DNA of 64,000 bases from Stigmatella erecta (GCF_900111745.1 NZ_FOIJ01000003.1:124001-188000), one strand, 5' to 3'; numbered from the stretch's first letter, positions 1 through 8,716 are shown. Numbers and translations are program-made. Notes: generated from the sequence alone by a model not told the origin.

Positions 1-515
1 CCCACGGCGTCGCGCGCGGACAGCCGGTCGCCGGTCATCACCAGCTCCAGGGCGCGCTTGCGCCCCAGGTGCCGCTGCAAGAGCGCCATCACCATCATGG
101 GGAAGAGCCCCACGTCGATCTCCGGCGTGCCCAGCTCCGCGTGCTCGGCGGCCACCGCCAGGTCACACGCCAGCACCAGCCCCAGCCCGCCCGCGAGCGC
201 GTGGCCGTTGAGGCGCGCCACCGTGGGCTTGCGGCAGCCCTGCAGCCGCGACAGCAGCTGGGCGTAGGCGCGGCGCCCCTCGTGCGTGGCCAGGAACCCG
301 CCCTCGCCCATCTGCCCGAGGTCTCCGCCCGCACAGAACACCTTGTCCCCGGCGCCGGTGAGCACCAGCACGCGCGCCTCGGGGTCCGCCTCCGCCCGGG
401 AGACGGCCTCCATCAGCCCCTGGATGACGGCCGGCGACAGGGCGTTGCGCGCCCGCGGCCGGTCGATGGTCACAAGGGCTTGGCGCTCTTGGACCGCATA
501 GCGGACTTCTTCCAT
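1..515 (-). CDS. Enoyl-CoA hydratase/isomerase (crotonase family), 3' end cut by the window
   Basis: Only the first 171 codons are in the window; the reading frame is open through base 1. The protein begins MEEVRYAVQERQALVTIDRP, the usual crotonase N-terminus, followed by RNALSPAVI, the CoA/oxyanion-hole segment FCAGGDLGQM, and the second oxyanion segment GHALAGGLGLVLACD with GTPEIDVGLFP after it. This family hydrates or isomerises enoyl-CoA thioesters in fatty-acid or branched-chain acid breakdown; the exact substrate cannot be read. The ATG follows GGAGGAGTC, a good ribosome site, and lies 46 bases inside the end of the TetR gene in another frame, so the two are probably cotranscribed and TetR may control this gene. 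Confidence 0.85.
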   Translation of the reverse strand, partial: MEEVRYAVQERQALVTIDRPRARNALSPAVIQGLMEAVSRAEADPEARVLVLTGAGDKVFCAGGDLGQMGEGGFLATHEGRRAYAQLLSRLQGCRKPTVARLNGHALAGGLGLVLACDLAVAAEHAELGTPEIDVGLFPMMVMALLQRHLGRKRALELVMTGDRLSARDAV

Positions 516-1162
516 GACTCCTCCGCGGCGGCGGCATCCTGCGTGAGGACGCCATGAAGGAAGGATCCGGCGATCTGCTGCCGGGCGCGCTCCAGCATCT
601 CGGTGTCGCGCGGATCCACCAACCCCAGCACCAGCGCGGTGAGCCCCATCTCGATGGAGCCGAAGAGCAGCGCCGAGGCGAGCAGCGGATCCACCTCGGG
701 CCGCAGCTCGCCGGAGGCCTGGGCCCGGACGAACATCTCCGCGCACATGCGGATGGTGTCCGTGAAGGCGTTCTGCCGGTTCACGTGGCCGCCCGGGCTG
801 CGGGCGATCTCCACGATGAGCACCTTCACCGCCCGGGGATCCACCCGGTACGCCTCGAAGGCCACATCGGTGATGCCGCGCACCTTGAGGCCCACCGGCC
901 CCTCGGCCTCCACCACCGCGCGGATGCGCGACACGAAGCCGCTCCAGCCCGTCTCGAAGACGGTCTCCAGCAGCTCATCCTTGTTCTTGAAGTAGTGGTA
1001 GACGAGGCCGTAGGCCACCCCGGCCTCGCGCGCCACGTCCGCGATGCGGCACCCGTGGTAGCCCTTTCGCGCGAAGACGTCGATGGCGGCCCGGAGGATG
1101 GTCCTGCGGCGCTCTCCCTCCCGGCTCCCGCCCTCGACGGCCTTGCTGCTCTGCTGGCTCAC
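470..1162 (-). CDS. TetR/AcrR family transcriptional regulator
   Basis: 230 residues. The N-terminal helix-turn-helix spans about residues 18-65 (RRTILRAAIDVFARKGYHG, IADVAREAGVAYGLVYHYF, KNKDELL), a textbook TetR DNA-binding domain including the YHYFKNKDEL recognition segment. The C-terminal ligand-binding part is helical and resembles regulators of fatty-acid metabolism. The start is GTG preceded by GGAGGACGT. The gene overlaps the crotonase gene downstream, so it is likely autoregulated and controls acyl-CoA metabolism; that role is inference from position only. Confidence 0.88.
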   Translation of the reverse strand: MSQQSSKAVEGGSREGERRRTILRAAIDVFARKGYHGCRIADVAREAGVAYGLVYHYFKNKDELLETVFETGWSGFVSRIRAVVEAEGPVGLKVRGITDVAFEAYRVDPRAVKVLIVEIARSPGGHVNRQNAFTDTIRMCAEMFVRAQASGELRPEVDPLLASALLFGSIEMGLTALVLGLVDPRDTEMLERARQQIAGSFLHGVLTQDAAAAEESWKKSAMRSKSAKPL

Positions 1163-1204
1163 ACGTCCTCCACGACCGGTTGACTCAGAAATCAGCCGTG
1201 GAAG

Positions 1205-1233
1205 ACCCTACGGAGGCGGGGGCCCGCGGTCAA
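1205..1233 (-). promoter_or_regulatory. Candidate sigma-70-type promoter for the TetR gene
   Basis: On the minus strand TTGACC (1233-1228) is followed after exactly 17 bases by TAGGGT (1210-1205), about 43 bases before the GTG start. The -35 matches five of six consensus positions and the -10 matches three of six. Confidence 0.4.
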
Positions 1234-1250
1234 TAGCCCCGTTCGGGCTA
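1234..1250 (-). terminator. Short hairpin at the stop of the lipoprotein gene
   Basis: Perfect 6-base arms TAGCCC/GGGCTA around a 5-base loop; the stem includes the stop codon of the lipoprotein gene. There is no clear T tract, so factor-independent termination is uncertain. Confidence 0.35.
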
Positions 1251-2777
1251 CTGCACCGTGCCGAAGATCTGTGGCGCGGCGATGAGCACCACGTGCCCAT
1301 CTCCGGGCGCGCCCGTGTACGAGCAGGAGGCATTCACCTCGTACGGGAGCGCCGGGGTGAAGGGACCCGGGGGGGGATCACCCGCCGGATCGTGCTTATC
1401 CCGGATGGCGTAGGTCTCCACGCTGTAGGCCGGGTAGGTGAAAGCGATCCCCTTGGGCAGCGGATCCACCACCACCGGGCCAATGGAGCCACCGCTGCAA
1501 CCGTCCCCGTTCGCGCTGCGGGCGATGGCGTTGAACCAGGGGTCCGACAGGAGGAAGGTGGACAACACCGTGGAGAAATGGCCCACACTCACGGGGGAAG
1601 AGGGCGGAGAGACCTGGCGCACGATGGGCTTGGCGCCCAGACGATCCAGCGGGTGCGGCCAGCCTGTCCACAGGATACGCTCTTGCACCCAGATGAGGGT
1701 GTTGGCATCGAACTGGCCATTCTTCCCGTTCCATGTGCCGTTGGCGTTGGTGTCCACGAACCGCTCACCGGCATCCCACGTCCCGTTGTCGTTGCTGTCG
1801 ACGAACGGCTCGGTGAGGTCCACGAACGTCTCGCCCGCGTCGTACTGGCCGTTGTTGTTGCTGTCGTCGTACCCCTCCTCGCCCGTGGTGACGGCGATCA
1901 TCGCCACCAGGTTGTCGCGCGGGTTGTTGGTGCGGTTGGGGCGCACCGGATCCGGCCGGAAAGGTTCCGGCCGGGGAATCGACGGATCGATGGGCGTGGG
2001 TGAGTTGTAGTCCTGGATGGGGTTCGCCGTCCAAACGAAGGGCTGCATCCACAGTGGGGCCAGGTAGTCGCCCGTGTGGGTGGCGTCATTGGGGGGGCTC
2101 CAGGTGAAGGTGCCCGGCTCCGTCTCCACCGGCAGCGGGTAGGACGTCTTGTAGAGAACCTGGGCATTGCCCACCACGTCCGTGGTGGAGGTGCTGCTGG
2201 GCCCGATGGTGCCCGCCTCGGTGATGAAGGAGACCTGCGCTCCCGAGAGGCCATCGCCGTTGCGGTCCGCCACGTGCGCGGTGCAGCGCAGCTTCACACC
2301 GGCGATGAGATAACGCGTTTCGTCATACGCGCCGATGGCGTGGACACCACCGGAGGCGCTGCCAGCCACCTCACCGCACTGGAAGGTGAACTGCTTGCCG
2401 TGGGCATTGGCGCCCGCGAAGCTCACCGCGGGGCTCACCGTCGTCTTGTCCCCGGCAGTGGCCACCACCACCACCGAGGCGACACGGCCCGTGGCGATGA
2501 TCTGCGTCGAGGCGATGCCGTCGCCCACGTTGGTGGTCGACTCGGTGGGGCTCAGGCTCACGCCTGGCACCTCTGGCTGCAGACGGAAGCTGACCGTGCT
2601 GCCTGCCTGGGGGAGCCCGCGGCTGTCGATGGCCCGGAACCGCACCGTGGTGCTCTCGCCCAACCGGGGCTGGGCCGGGGACTGGTCCACGAACTCGAGC
2701 GTGGCGGGAGGAGGTGGCTCGCACGCCACCCAAAGCACGCTCGCGAGCGCCATGCATGAGGCCAGACCCAGACGCAT
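1248..2777 (-). CDS. Putative lipoprotein with Ig-like domains and a calcium-binding Asp/Asn repeat
   Basis: 509 residues from the internal ATG, preferred over the longer frame because it opens directly into a signal peptide (MRLGLASCMALASVLWVAC) and has GGAGA upstream. Cys19 is the likely lipidation site, although Trp at -3 is unusual. Residues about 25-220 hold two bacterial Ig-like (Big_1-type) segments, VSFRLQPEVPG and AQVSFITEAGTIGPSS. Around residues 295-360 there are three EF-hand/thrombospondin-3-like loops of the form D-x-N-x-N-G-x-(W/Y)-D-A-G-E (DSNNNGQYDAGE, DSNDNGTWDAGE, DTNANGTWNG), expected to bind calcium. It is probably an exported surface or outer-membrane protein of unknown role. 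The gene is alone between the XRE and TetR regulators. Confidence 0.7.
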   Translation of the reverse strand: MRLGLASCMALASVLWVACEPPPPATLEFVDQSPAQPRLGESTTVRFRAIDSRGLPQAGSTVSFRLQPEVPGVSLSPTESTTNVGDGIASTQIIATGRVASVVVVATAGDKTTVSPAVSFAGANAHGKQFTFQCGEVAGSASGGVHAIGAYDETRYLIAGVKLRCTAHVADRNGDGLSGAQVSFITEAGTIGPSSTSTTDVVGNAQVLYKTSYPLPVETEPGTFTWSPPNDATHTGDYLAPLWMQPFVWTANPIQDYNSPTPIDPSIPRPEPFRPDPVRPNRTNNPRDNLVAMIAVTTGEEGYDDSNNNGQYDAGETFVDLTEPFVDSNDNGTWDAGERFVDTNANGTWNGKNGQFDANTLIWVQERILWTGWPHPLDRLGAKPIVRQVSPPSSPVSVGHFSTVLSTFLLSDPWFNAIARSANGDGCSGGSIGPVVVDPLPKGIAFTYPAYSVETYAIRDKHDPAGDPPPGPFTPALPYEVNASCSYTGAPGDGHVVLIAAPQIFGTVQ

Positions 2778-2883
2778 CTGCGGTGTCTCCAGTCGATGAG
2801 GACGGGGCGTGCGCCCACTGACGCACAGCCAACAGTCCTTCATCTTCCTGGGCCGCCGTGTGTTCAGTCAAGAACAGCGCCAT

Positions 2884-2899
2884 GCCGCGGTACCGCGGC
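2884..2899. promoter_or_regulatory. 16-base perfect palindrome between the XRE gene and the lipoprotein gene
   Basis: GCCGCGGTACCGCGGC is self-complementary over its whole length and lies 20 bases past the XRE stop codon and about 107 bases before the lipoprotein start. It could be an operator for a dimeric regulator such as the adjacent XRE protein, or a transcription-terminating stem. Confidence 0.35.
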
Positions 2900-2918
2900 G
2901 GCAGGCGCTGGAGGGGGC

Positions 2919-3269
2919 TTAAGCCGCGGTGCCGTTGAACATGGCCCGGGCCACCCCCAGCAGACGGTCCACGTCCCGGGCTGTCAGCCCGCGGGCGCGG
3001 GCGAAGTCCGACAGCGGGCGGAGCAGATCCTCCGTCTGGGCCAGGGACTGTTCCGTCCCCGCGAACAGCTCCCCCAGGCTGACGCCGAGGGCCCCGGCGA
3101 GCGCGGCCAGTGTCTCCACGTGGGCCACGCGCTCACCGCGCTCGATCATGGACAAGAACGACACACTGATCTGAGCCCGCTCAGCGAGCTCTTCCTGGGT
3201 CCACCGCTCCGGTCTCTGCGTGCGAAGCTCGCGGATGCGTTGGCCGATACGTTTTCCGAGTTCCGACAC
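2919..3269 (-). CDS. XRE-family helix-turn-helix regulator
   Basis: 116 residues from a GTG preceded by GGAGG at 11 bases. The longer frame reaches back into the lptD end and is unlikely to be used. Residues about 6-70 form a Cro/C1-type domain: LGKRIGQRIRELRTQ, WTQEELAERAQISVSFLSMI, ERGERVAHVETLAALAGALG, with LGELF at its end. The C-terminal 45 residues are helical with no recognised domain. The AT-rich stretch 3295-3330 just upstream is a plausible promoter region. Its targets are unknown; the palindrome beyond its stop codon is a candidate site. Confidence 0.8.
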   Translation of the reverse strand: MSELGKRIGQRIRELRTQRPERWTQEELAERAQISVSFLSMIERGERVAHVETLAALAGALGVSLGELFAGTEQSLAQTEDLLRPLSDFARARGLTARDVDRLLGVARAMFNGTAA

Positions 3270-3355
3270 GTAGAACCTGTCCTCCGGTTTGAGACAATTT
3301 AACTGGATAATTAAAACAACTGGGGGCGTTTCGGAATTCCTCTGCCCGTCAAACT

Positions 3356-5905
3356 TCAAGAGCCCAAAGCGCCGAAGCTGGCCACGGTGAAATTGAAGCC
3401 GAAATCCGGGAGCTTTTGACCCCGCCGCAGCGTGGCAACGCCCTCGATCCGCCAGCAGCCGCAATCCGGTCCATAAGACGCACCGAGGGTCTGCTGTGTC
3501 AGCGGCGACTGCTCCTTCACGAGGGGTTGTACGAGCGCTTCGTACCTCAGACCGAGCCCGATTCCGAGCGTCAAACGCCCGCCCGCCGTCAGAAGTTGGG
3601 CCCGCGCCCGGCTCTCCGAGGACGGACCTACCAAGGCGTCGATCCCCCGGCGGAGCCGGTCGGACCCCACCGCGAGCAAGTCGTCGTACCGTGCATACAG
3701 GGCATCCCCGCGTCCATTGTCGACACTGAAATCCGCGCTGAGTTGAGAAACACGCGTGCTCCGAGTGTCATAACGGGCCAGGATCCCCGCGCCCAAAATA
3801 CCAACACGGGCAAGCAACCGCCCGAAGGTGTCTCGCAGGACAGGCGCCTCTTGCCTGCCTGCCCCCCGCCACGTGGGGGCATAGCGGGTCAGGTCAAACC
3901 CCTGGCCCAGCTGCAACCGGAGCGGTTCGGTCACGGCCAGCCCCTGCTTGCGCTGCAGGGACTGGGTCACCTCCACCACGGCGTGCAGGAAGCCCTCGTC
4001 CTCGCCCTCGGGCCCCACGGGAAGCGCGGCGTCGATCTCGTCGTAGCGCTGGGGAAGCCGCCCGGGCGAGGCACCCGGCGGCGGCACCCCACCCCACACG
4101 CCGGGGACATACCGCAGGCGAACGGAGGGCATGAGGGTGTGGCGGAAGGCGGTCTCCCCCCGGACGAAGTTCCGGGCCAGCTCGGAGTCCACCTGGAGGT
4201 CCGCGAGGGGATAGCCCCGCTGTGAGACACGGCCCGAGACTTCCCCGGCGTAGAGGTCCTGCCGGAGCGCCACGGCGGGCGTCACCCGGGCATAGGGCCC
4301 CCACCCGAAGGACGTGGACAGGCGGGGAACGAGGTCCAGCCGGTCCCGCGCTTCCCGGTCCGAGGCATCGAAGAGGCCGTTCGCCTGGAATGGATCCGGC
4401 AGCCCCTGGGGCACGCCATCCGGTCCCGTCACCGTCTGGAGGCCAGAGGCCTCGAAGCGGCCATCCTCGCCCTCGTCCCCGAAGCGCGAGCGCAGGGGGG
4501 ACAGGCGGCTGAACTCCATGCGCATGCCCACCACCCACCGCTCCCCCAGGCGCCGCTCGGGCAGCGAGAGCGTGAGGGCGGGCAGCTTCTGGAACGTCCG
4601 GGGGCCCTGGAGCACCGGCCGCAGGGGATCCGCCGCGGCGGGCACCCGGTCTTCCTCGAAGAACGCGTAGCCCCAGCGGATGTCCTGGCGGAGGGCCACC
4701 TCCATCCCCACGTAATGGTCCTCTCCCCGGTGCGACAACGAGGCGGTGCTGCGCAGGTACTGGTTCTCGCGGGCGACGACGTCGGCGATCAGGTCCCTCG
4801 TGAAGAAGCCGTCGGAGACGAGGGAGGCCTCCACCCGGTGGGAGAAGCCGTGGCCCATCTCCTGGATGTGCTGCCAGGAGGCCTCCCCGCGCAGTCCCCG
4901 GGCCTCGGTGAGCGCCTCGCCCTGGGGCGCGTTCCCCTGGCGGAAGAAGGTCCCCAAGCGCGGATCCCGGACGGGCTGCAAGTCGTAGAGGAAGCCGAGC
5001 GTTGCCCGGCCCCGGGTGTTCACGCTGGGGGTGTAGCGGAACTCGGTGAGCAGGCGGGGCCCCCGGATGCCCAGGTAGCGCGGCTCCTCGCGGAGCGTGC
5101 CGTTGCCGAGCTCATGCGTCTCCTTCGAGGCGCCCGTGTAGTAGCCCGGAGACAGGGTGACGTCGTAGCTGCGCCCGAGCGTGATGAAGAGCGGCTGCTC
5201 GATGCTGAAGCCGTTGAGGCTGGAGATGCCCGGGCGCGGCATGAGCAGGCCGGTGCGCCGGTCGGACAGCGGCAGGTACAGCCAGGGCAGCGCGAACACC
5301 GGGACCGAGTGGAGGTAGATGACCGGCCAGGTGAGGATGGCCCGCTCGCCGGTGATGACGGAGGCGCGCTGGGCCTCGATGCGCCAGCTGGGCTCGTCCT
5401 TGCCACAGGCGCACGGGGTGAAGGCGATTCCATCCACCTCGAAGGTGTTGGTGTCCGTGCGCTGGATGCGGGTGCCGCGCATCAGCATGGGCGTCTCCCC
5501 CATCTCGCGCAGCTGCTGGGGCGTCTGCGCCGTGGCGAGGGCTTCCGGGGTGACGTTCCGCTTCTGCATGAAGAGGCCGCCCTGGGCGGTGGCCTCGTTG
5601 GACTCCAGGTCCAGCGTCACGGCTTCCGCCACCGCGGCGAACTCGCCGCTGACGAACATCACGTTGCCGGTGGCGCTCACCTTCCGGGCCCCCGGCTCGT
5701 ACGTCACCGCGTCCGCGCGCAGCAGCGCTCCGGCGGTGCGCACCTGGGTGTGGCCCTGGGCGGTGACCCGCTGGCGGTCCGGCTCATAGACGACGTGGTC
5801 CGCCGTCACCTCGACCGTCTCCCCGTTGGGGAGCTGGAACGGGGTGGACGGGGGCGTCTGCGCCGACACGAGCAGCGCGAGGGTCAGCGGAAGAAGAAGG
5901 CTCAT
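3356..5905 (-). CDS. lptD: LPS-assembly outer-membrane protein LptD (OstA/Imp)
   Basis: 849 residues with a signal peptide (MSLLLPLTLALLVSAQ). An OstA/LptA-like beta-jellyroll occupies about residues 28-110 (VEVTADHVVYEPDRQRVTA, ATGNVMFVSGEF). The conserved stretch LPWLYLPLSDRRTGLLMPR and the long barrel part follow. LptD is the outer-membrane translocon that, with LptE, inserts lipopolysaccharide into the outer leaflet. Cysteines occur as an N-terminal CAC (in FTPCACGKDEPSW) and a C-terminal CGC (in GPDCGCWRIEG), matching the two-pair arrangement that makes inter-domain disulphides in Escherichia coli LptD. It lies 57 bases after the AMIN-domain gene on the same strand, probably one transcript. 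Confidence 0.9.
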   Translation of the reverse strand: MSLLLPLTLALLVSAQTPPSTPFQLPNGETVEVTADHVVYEPDRQRVTAQGHTQVRTAGALLRADAVTYEPGARKVSATGNVMFVSGEFAAVAEAVTLDLESNEATAQGGLFMQKRNVTPEALATAQTPQQLREMGETPMLMRGTRIQRTDTNTFEVDGIAFTPCACGKDEPSWRIEAQRASVITGERAILTWPVIYLHSVPVFALPWLYLPLSDRRTGLLMPRPGISSLNGFSIEQPLFITLGRSYDVTLSPGYYTGASKETHELGNGTLREEPRYLGIRGPRLLTEFRYTPSVNTRGRATLGFLYDLQPVRDPRLGTFFRQGNAPQGEALTEARGLRGEASWQHIQEMGHGFSHRVEASLVSDGFFTRDLIADVVARENQYLRSTASLSHRGEDHYVGMEVALRQDIRWGYAFFEEDRVPAAADPLRPVLQGPRTFQKLPALTLSLPERRLGERWVVGMRMEFSRLSPLRSRFGDEGEDGRFEASGLQTVTGPDGVPQGLPDPFQANGLFDASDREARDRLDLVPRLSTSFGWGPYARVTPAVALRQDLYAGEVSGRVSQRGYPLADLQVDSELARNFVRGETAFRHTLMPSVRLRYVPGVWGGVPPPGASPGRLPQRYDEIDAALPVGPEGEDEGFLHAVVEVTQSLQRKQGLAVTEPLRLQLGQGFDLTRYAPTWRGAGRQEAPVLRDTFGRLLARVGILGAGILARYDTRSTRVSQLSADFSVDNGRGDALYARYDDLLAVGSDRLRRGIDALVGPSSESRARAQLLTAGGRLTLGIGLGLRYEALVQPLVKEQSPLTQQTLGASYGPDCGCWRIEGVATLRRGQKLPDFGFNFTVASFGALGS

Positions 5906-5962
5906 GGCCCATCCGCCCGGGCGGACGCCGCGGGGGCGCGGCGAAGCGGCTCGGGGCCTCGC

Positions 5963-7345
5963 CTAGCGGGGGAACTCCAGCGAGATGGTGTTGCCCTCCT
6001 GGCGCGTCTGGACGGACACCGGCTCCTTGAGCCGGATGGACACGCGCACGGAGCGGTCCGGCCCCGCGACGGGGTCCACGCGGGCAACGGCGGTATCGAA
6101 GAAGGACGTGTCGAGCGCACGGGTGTTGTTGCCCTTGCCGATTTGCGTGTTCTCCAGCTCGAGGATGATCTCTCTGTCGCTCTGCGAGACCTTATACTGA
6201 ACACGCTCGTTGGTGCGGATGTACACGCGCGAGGATGAAGCGCGCTGTTGGAAGCCAACAATCTCCAGCGTCTTGCGCCGCGCGGAGATTCCCGGCGTGG
6301 CCACGGGCTCGCGCTCCACCGGACGAGCCGGAGGCTCGGCGCTGGCCACCCGCGCCGCGCGCACCTCTTCCTGCCGGCGCCGCTCCTCGGCCTGGGCCGT
6401 CTTGCGCGCCTCGGCCTGGGCACGCGCGTCCTCCTGCGCGCGCTGCTTGGCCTCCGCCTCCGCCTCGCGCTTGGCCTGAGCCTCCTCGGCCTGGCGCCGC
6501 TTCTCCTCGGCCTGGGCTGTCTTGCGCGCCTCGGCCTGGGCACGCGCGTCCTCCTGCGCGCGCTGCTTGGCCTCCGCTTCCGCCTGGCGCTTGGCCTGGG
6601 CTTCCTGCGCCTGACGCTGCTTCTCCTCGGCCTCGGCGGCCTTGCGGGCCTCGGCCTGGGCCGTCTCCCGCTGCTTGGCTTCGGCCTCGGCCTGCCGCTT
6701 GGCCTCCGCCTGCACCCGCTCGGTTTCCTGCTGCCGCTGTTTCTCGGCGGCGGCGGTAGCCGCGGCGGTCTCCTGAGCCTGCCGCCGGGCCTCCTCGGCC
6801 TGCGCATTGGCCTGGGCCTCGCGTGCGGCCTGCTCCTGCGCCTCGCGCTGGGCCTGCGCGTTGGCCGGGGGCGTTGTGCCAGCCTGCGTCTCCGGGGCGG
6901 TCCCCTCCGCGGTGGGCGCCGGATCGCCCTCGACCGGCCGGGCCTGGGCCACGGCCGGGCCGCCCTCCTCCAGCACCTTGACGGTGAGGACATTGCCGGA
7001 CACCTGGATGTCCGTCTCCACGTCCCGCTCGTAGCCGATCAGCACCCGGGCCACGGAGGTCGCCTCCGAGCCGTAGTTGGCCGTGCGCAGCCCCGTCACC
7101 CCACCGCCCCGGGCCGGAATCTCCTCGGGGACACCGGAGAGCACCGCGCCCGAGATGTCGATGACGAGCCGCGGCGGGTCCGTCATGGTGAAGGTGGTGA
7201 AGTTCGGCTTCTGGCTGCCGGCGATCTCCACCACGCCGCCGTTCACCGCCACCCGGGTGATGGCGTTCAGTGCCGCCTTCTCCTGCGCGAACGCGAACAG
7301 GGGCAGCAACACCCAGCCCAGCACGGCCACCGCATAGGCCTTCAT
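5963..7345 (-). CDS. AMIN-domain envelope protein with TolA-like Ala/Gln/Glu/Arg helix
   Basis: 460 residues from the ATG that opens a signal peptide (MKAYAVAVLGWVLLPLFAFA) and follows AAGGGA. Residues about 22-125 look like an AMIN domain (ITRVAVNGGVVEIAG, PRLVIDISGAV, VARVLIGYERD), the peptidoglycan-associated fold found in PilQ and AmiC. Residues about 140-345 are a long charged, Ala-rich helix like that of TolA. A second AMIN-like fold closes the protein (VYIRTNERVQYKVSQ, VSIRLKEPVSVQ, NTISLEFPR). There is no secretin or amidase domain. It may span the periplasm and hold an envelope complex. It is the first gene of the lptD transcript, which hints at a role in outer-membrane assembly, but that is inference. 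Confidence 0.72.
   Translation of the reverse strand: MKAYAVAVLGWVLLPLFAFAQEKAALNAITRVAVNGGVVEIAGSQKPNFTTFTMTDPPRLVIDISGAVLSGVPEEIPARGGGVTGLRTANYGSEATSVARVLIGYERDVETDIQVSGNVLTVKVLEEGGPAVAQARPVEGDPAPTAEGTAPETQAGTTPPANAQAQREAQEQAAREAQANAQAEEARRQAQETAAATAAAEKQRQQETERVQAEAKRQAEAEAKQRETAQAEARKAAEAEEKQRQAQEAQAKRQAEAEAKQRAQEDARAQAEARKTAQAEEKRRQAEEAQAKREAEAEAKQRAQEDARAQAEARKTAQAEERRRQEEVRAARVASAEPPARPVEREPVATPGISARRKTLEIVGFQQRASSSRVYIRTNERVQYKVSQSDREIILELENTQIGKGNNTRALDTSFFDTAVARVDPVAGPDRSVRVSIRLKEPVSVQTRQEGNTISLEFPR
6361..6600 (-). repeat. 120-base tandem duplication inside the AMIN-protein helix
   Basis: Bases 6361-6480 and 6481-6600 are near-identical copies; the stretch 6389-6459 recurs almost unchanged at 6509-6579. 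Each copy encodes 40 residues of the AKQRAQEDARAQAEARKTAQ type. 6601-6720 is a decayed third copy. The period keeps frame and helix register, so copy number changes should only alter helix length. Confidence 0.8.
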
Positions 7346-7429
7346 CGACCATTCCCTTCTTGAGAGGGCGTCAATGTAGAGCAAGCCCCCCGGGGCTCCA
7401 ATTTTCCATTGCTGCTGTCTGCCGGAAGC

Positions 7430-8707
7430 TCACCGAATCCGCGGAAGCACCGGCGCGTGGGCACGGTGGGTTCGCGCGTACTCGATGAGGTTCTTGATGT
7501 CGTAGCAGATCTGCCGGATGTCGTGCCCCATGGTCAGCTCGACGTGGCTGTTGCCCTTCACCGGGCGCCACAGCAGGTACTCGCTCTGGGCCGCCCGGTA
7601 CACACTCCGGGTGGACTCCACCGAGGCCAGCGGATCCATGTCCCCAAAGATGATGGCCATGGGGATCTTGATCTTCGAGAAGCCCCGCTTGAAGTCGTAG
7701 TCGGTGCGGTAGCAGACCATCTCCCCGCGCCGGATCCACCGGGCAAACTGCTCCAGCACCTTGCGCGGCTCGCGCTCACCGCCCTCGCGCAGCAGCCAGC
7801 GGATGTCCTGGGCGCTCACGCGGGCGGGGTTGCTCAACCGGTTGATCCGGGCCGCCAGGCGCTCGTAGAGCTCATGCCCTTCGGCGCGGGCGAGCTGTTT
7901 CTCCGCGTACTTCAGCCAGGCATCCACGGGCACATACTGGAAGCTCGCCGCGTTGGGCTGCGTCCGGGGAGACAGGCGCTGGCCCAGCTCCCGGCTCACC
8001 CACCCCGCCCCGCGGGCCAGCGCGGACAGGCCCAGGTGGCTCAGCTTGCGCTGCGCGTTCACGCCCTCCAGGGTCATGTCCACCAGCCCGGCGAGCGCCG
8101 GTGCGCTCAACGCCAGCGCCTTCAGCAGGAAGAAGCCCCGCCCCAGGTCCGCGGGGGAGCCGATGGTGATGAGCCCCTCGAAGTCATCGTGGATGCCGGC
8201 ATAGCCGTAGCCGAGCATCCCGCCCATGGAGTGGCCGCAGTAGAAGATGCGGTCCCGCCGGGTGATGCGCTTGACCCCCGAGACGGCGGCGGGCAAGTCG
8301 TAGAGGAAGTAGCTGTCGATGTCCCAGCCGTAGTTCAGATCCGGCGGCAGCGGCCGGCGGAAGCGCTGGGCGCGCTCGCGCTGGAAGGCGATGGAGCTCT
8401 TGCCGTGGCCGCGCAGCTCCAGGATGTGGATGTCCACGCCGAAGAAGAGCAGGTTCTTGACGAACTGGCCGCTCGTCCAGGCGTGCCGGTTCTGGGAGAA
8501 GCCGTGGACCAGGAGCAGCGTCTCGCCAAAGAGCGGCTGCGGGAAGGGCTGCTTCACCGGCCGGTACCGCGTCATCACCAGCGACCAGCCATCGGCCGTC
8601 TCAACGACGTAATTCGTCTTCTGATACAGCGCCCGGAAGTCGACCTCGTCGACGGTCGGTATTCGCGGCCCCGAGGCCTCCACTCTCCAATCTTCCGGGA
8701 GACGCAT
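7430..8707 (-). CDS. Alpha/beta-hydrolase
   Basis: 425 residues. The oxyanion segment LLLVHGFSQNRHAW (His-Gly-Phe at 68-70), the LELRGHGKS turn, and the nucleophile elbow CGHSMGGMLGYGY with Ser160 are all present. Candidate acid and base residues are Asp in GDMDPLASVES and His in KGNSHVELTMGHD. The protein is longer than a minimal hydrolase because of a roughly 90-residue helical cap between strands. It resembles esterases or lipases acting on hydrophobic substrates; the substrate is not readable. No signal peptide is seen. It starts 9 bases after folC, so both are likely in one operon. Confidence 0.8.
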   Translation of the reverse strand: MRLPEDWRVEASGPRIPTVDEVDFRALYQKTNYVVETADGWSLVMTRYRPVKQPFPQPLFGETLLLVHGFSQNRHAWTSGQFVKNLLFFGVDIHILELRGHGKSSIAFQRERAQRFRRPLPPDLNYGWDIDSYFLYDLPAAVSGVKRITRRDRIFYCGHSMGGMLGYGYAGIHDDFEGLITIGSPADLGRGFFLLKALALSAPALAGLVDMTLEGVNAQRKLSHLGLSALARGAGWVSRELGQRLSPRTQPNAASFQYVPVDAWLKYAEKQLARAEGHELYERLAARINRLSNPARVSAQDIRWLLREGGEREPRKVLEQFARWIRRGEMVCYRTDYDFKRGFSKIKIPMAIIFGDMDPLASVESTRSVYRAAQSEYLLWRPVKGNSHVELTMGHDIRQICYDIKNLIEYARTHRAHAPVLPRIR

Positions 8708-8716
8708 GTCTCAAAC

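Noticed and set aside
5902..6993. 363-codon Arg/Pro-rich frame inside the AMIN gene
   Set aside because: It is the out-of-frame reading of the Ala/Gln/Arg repeat; only the AMIN frame has a signal peptide and folded domains.
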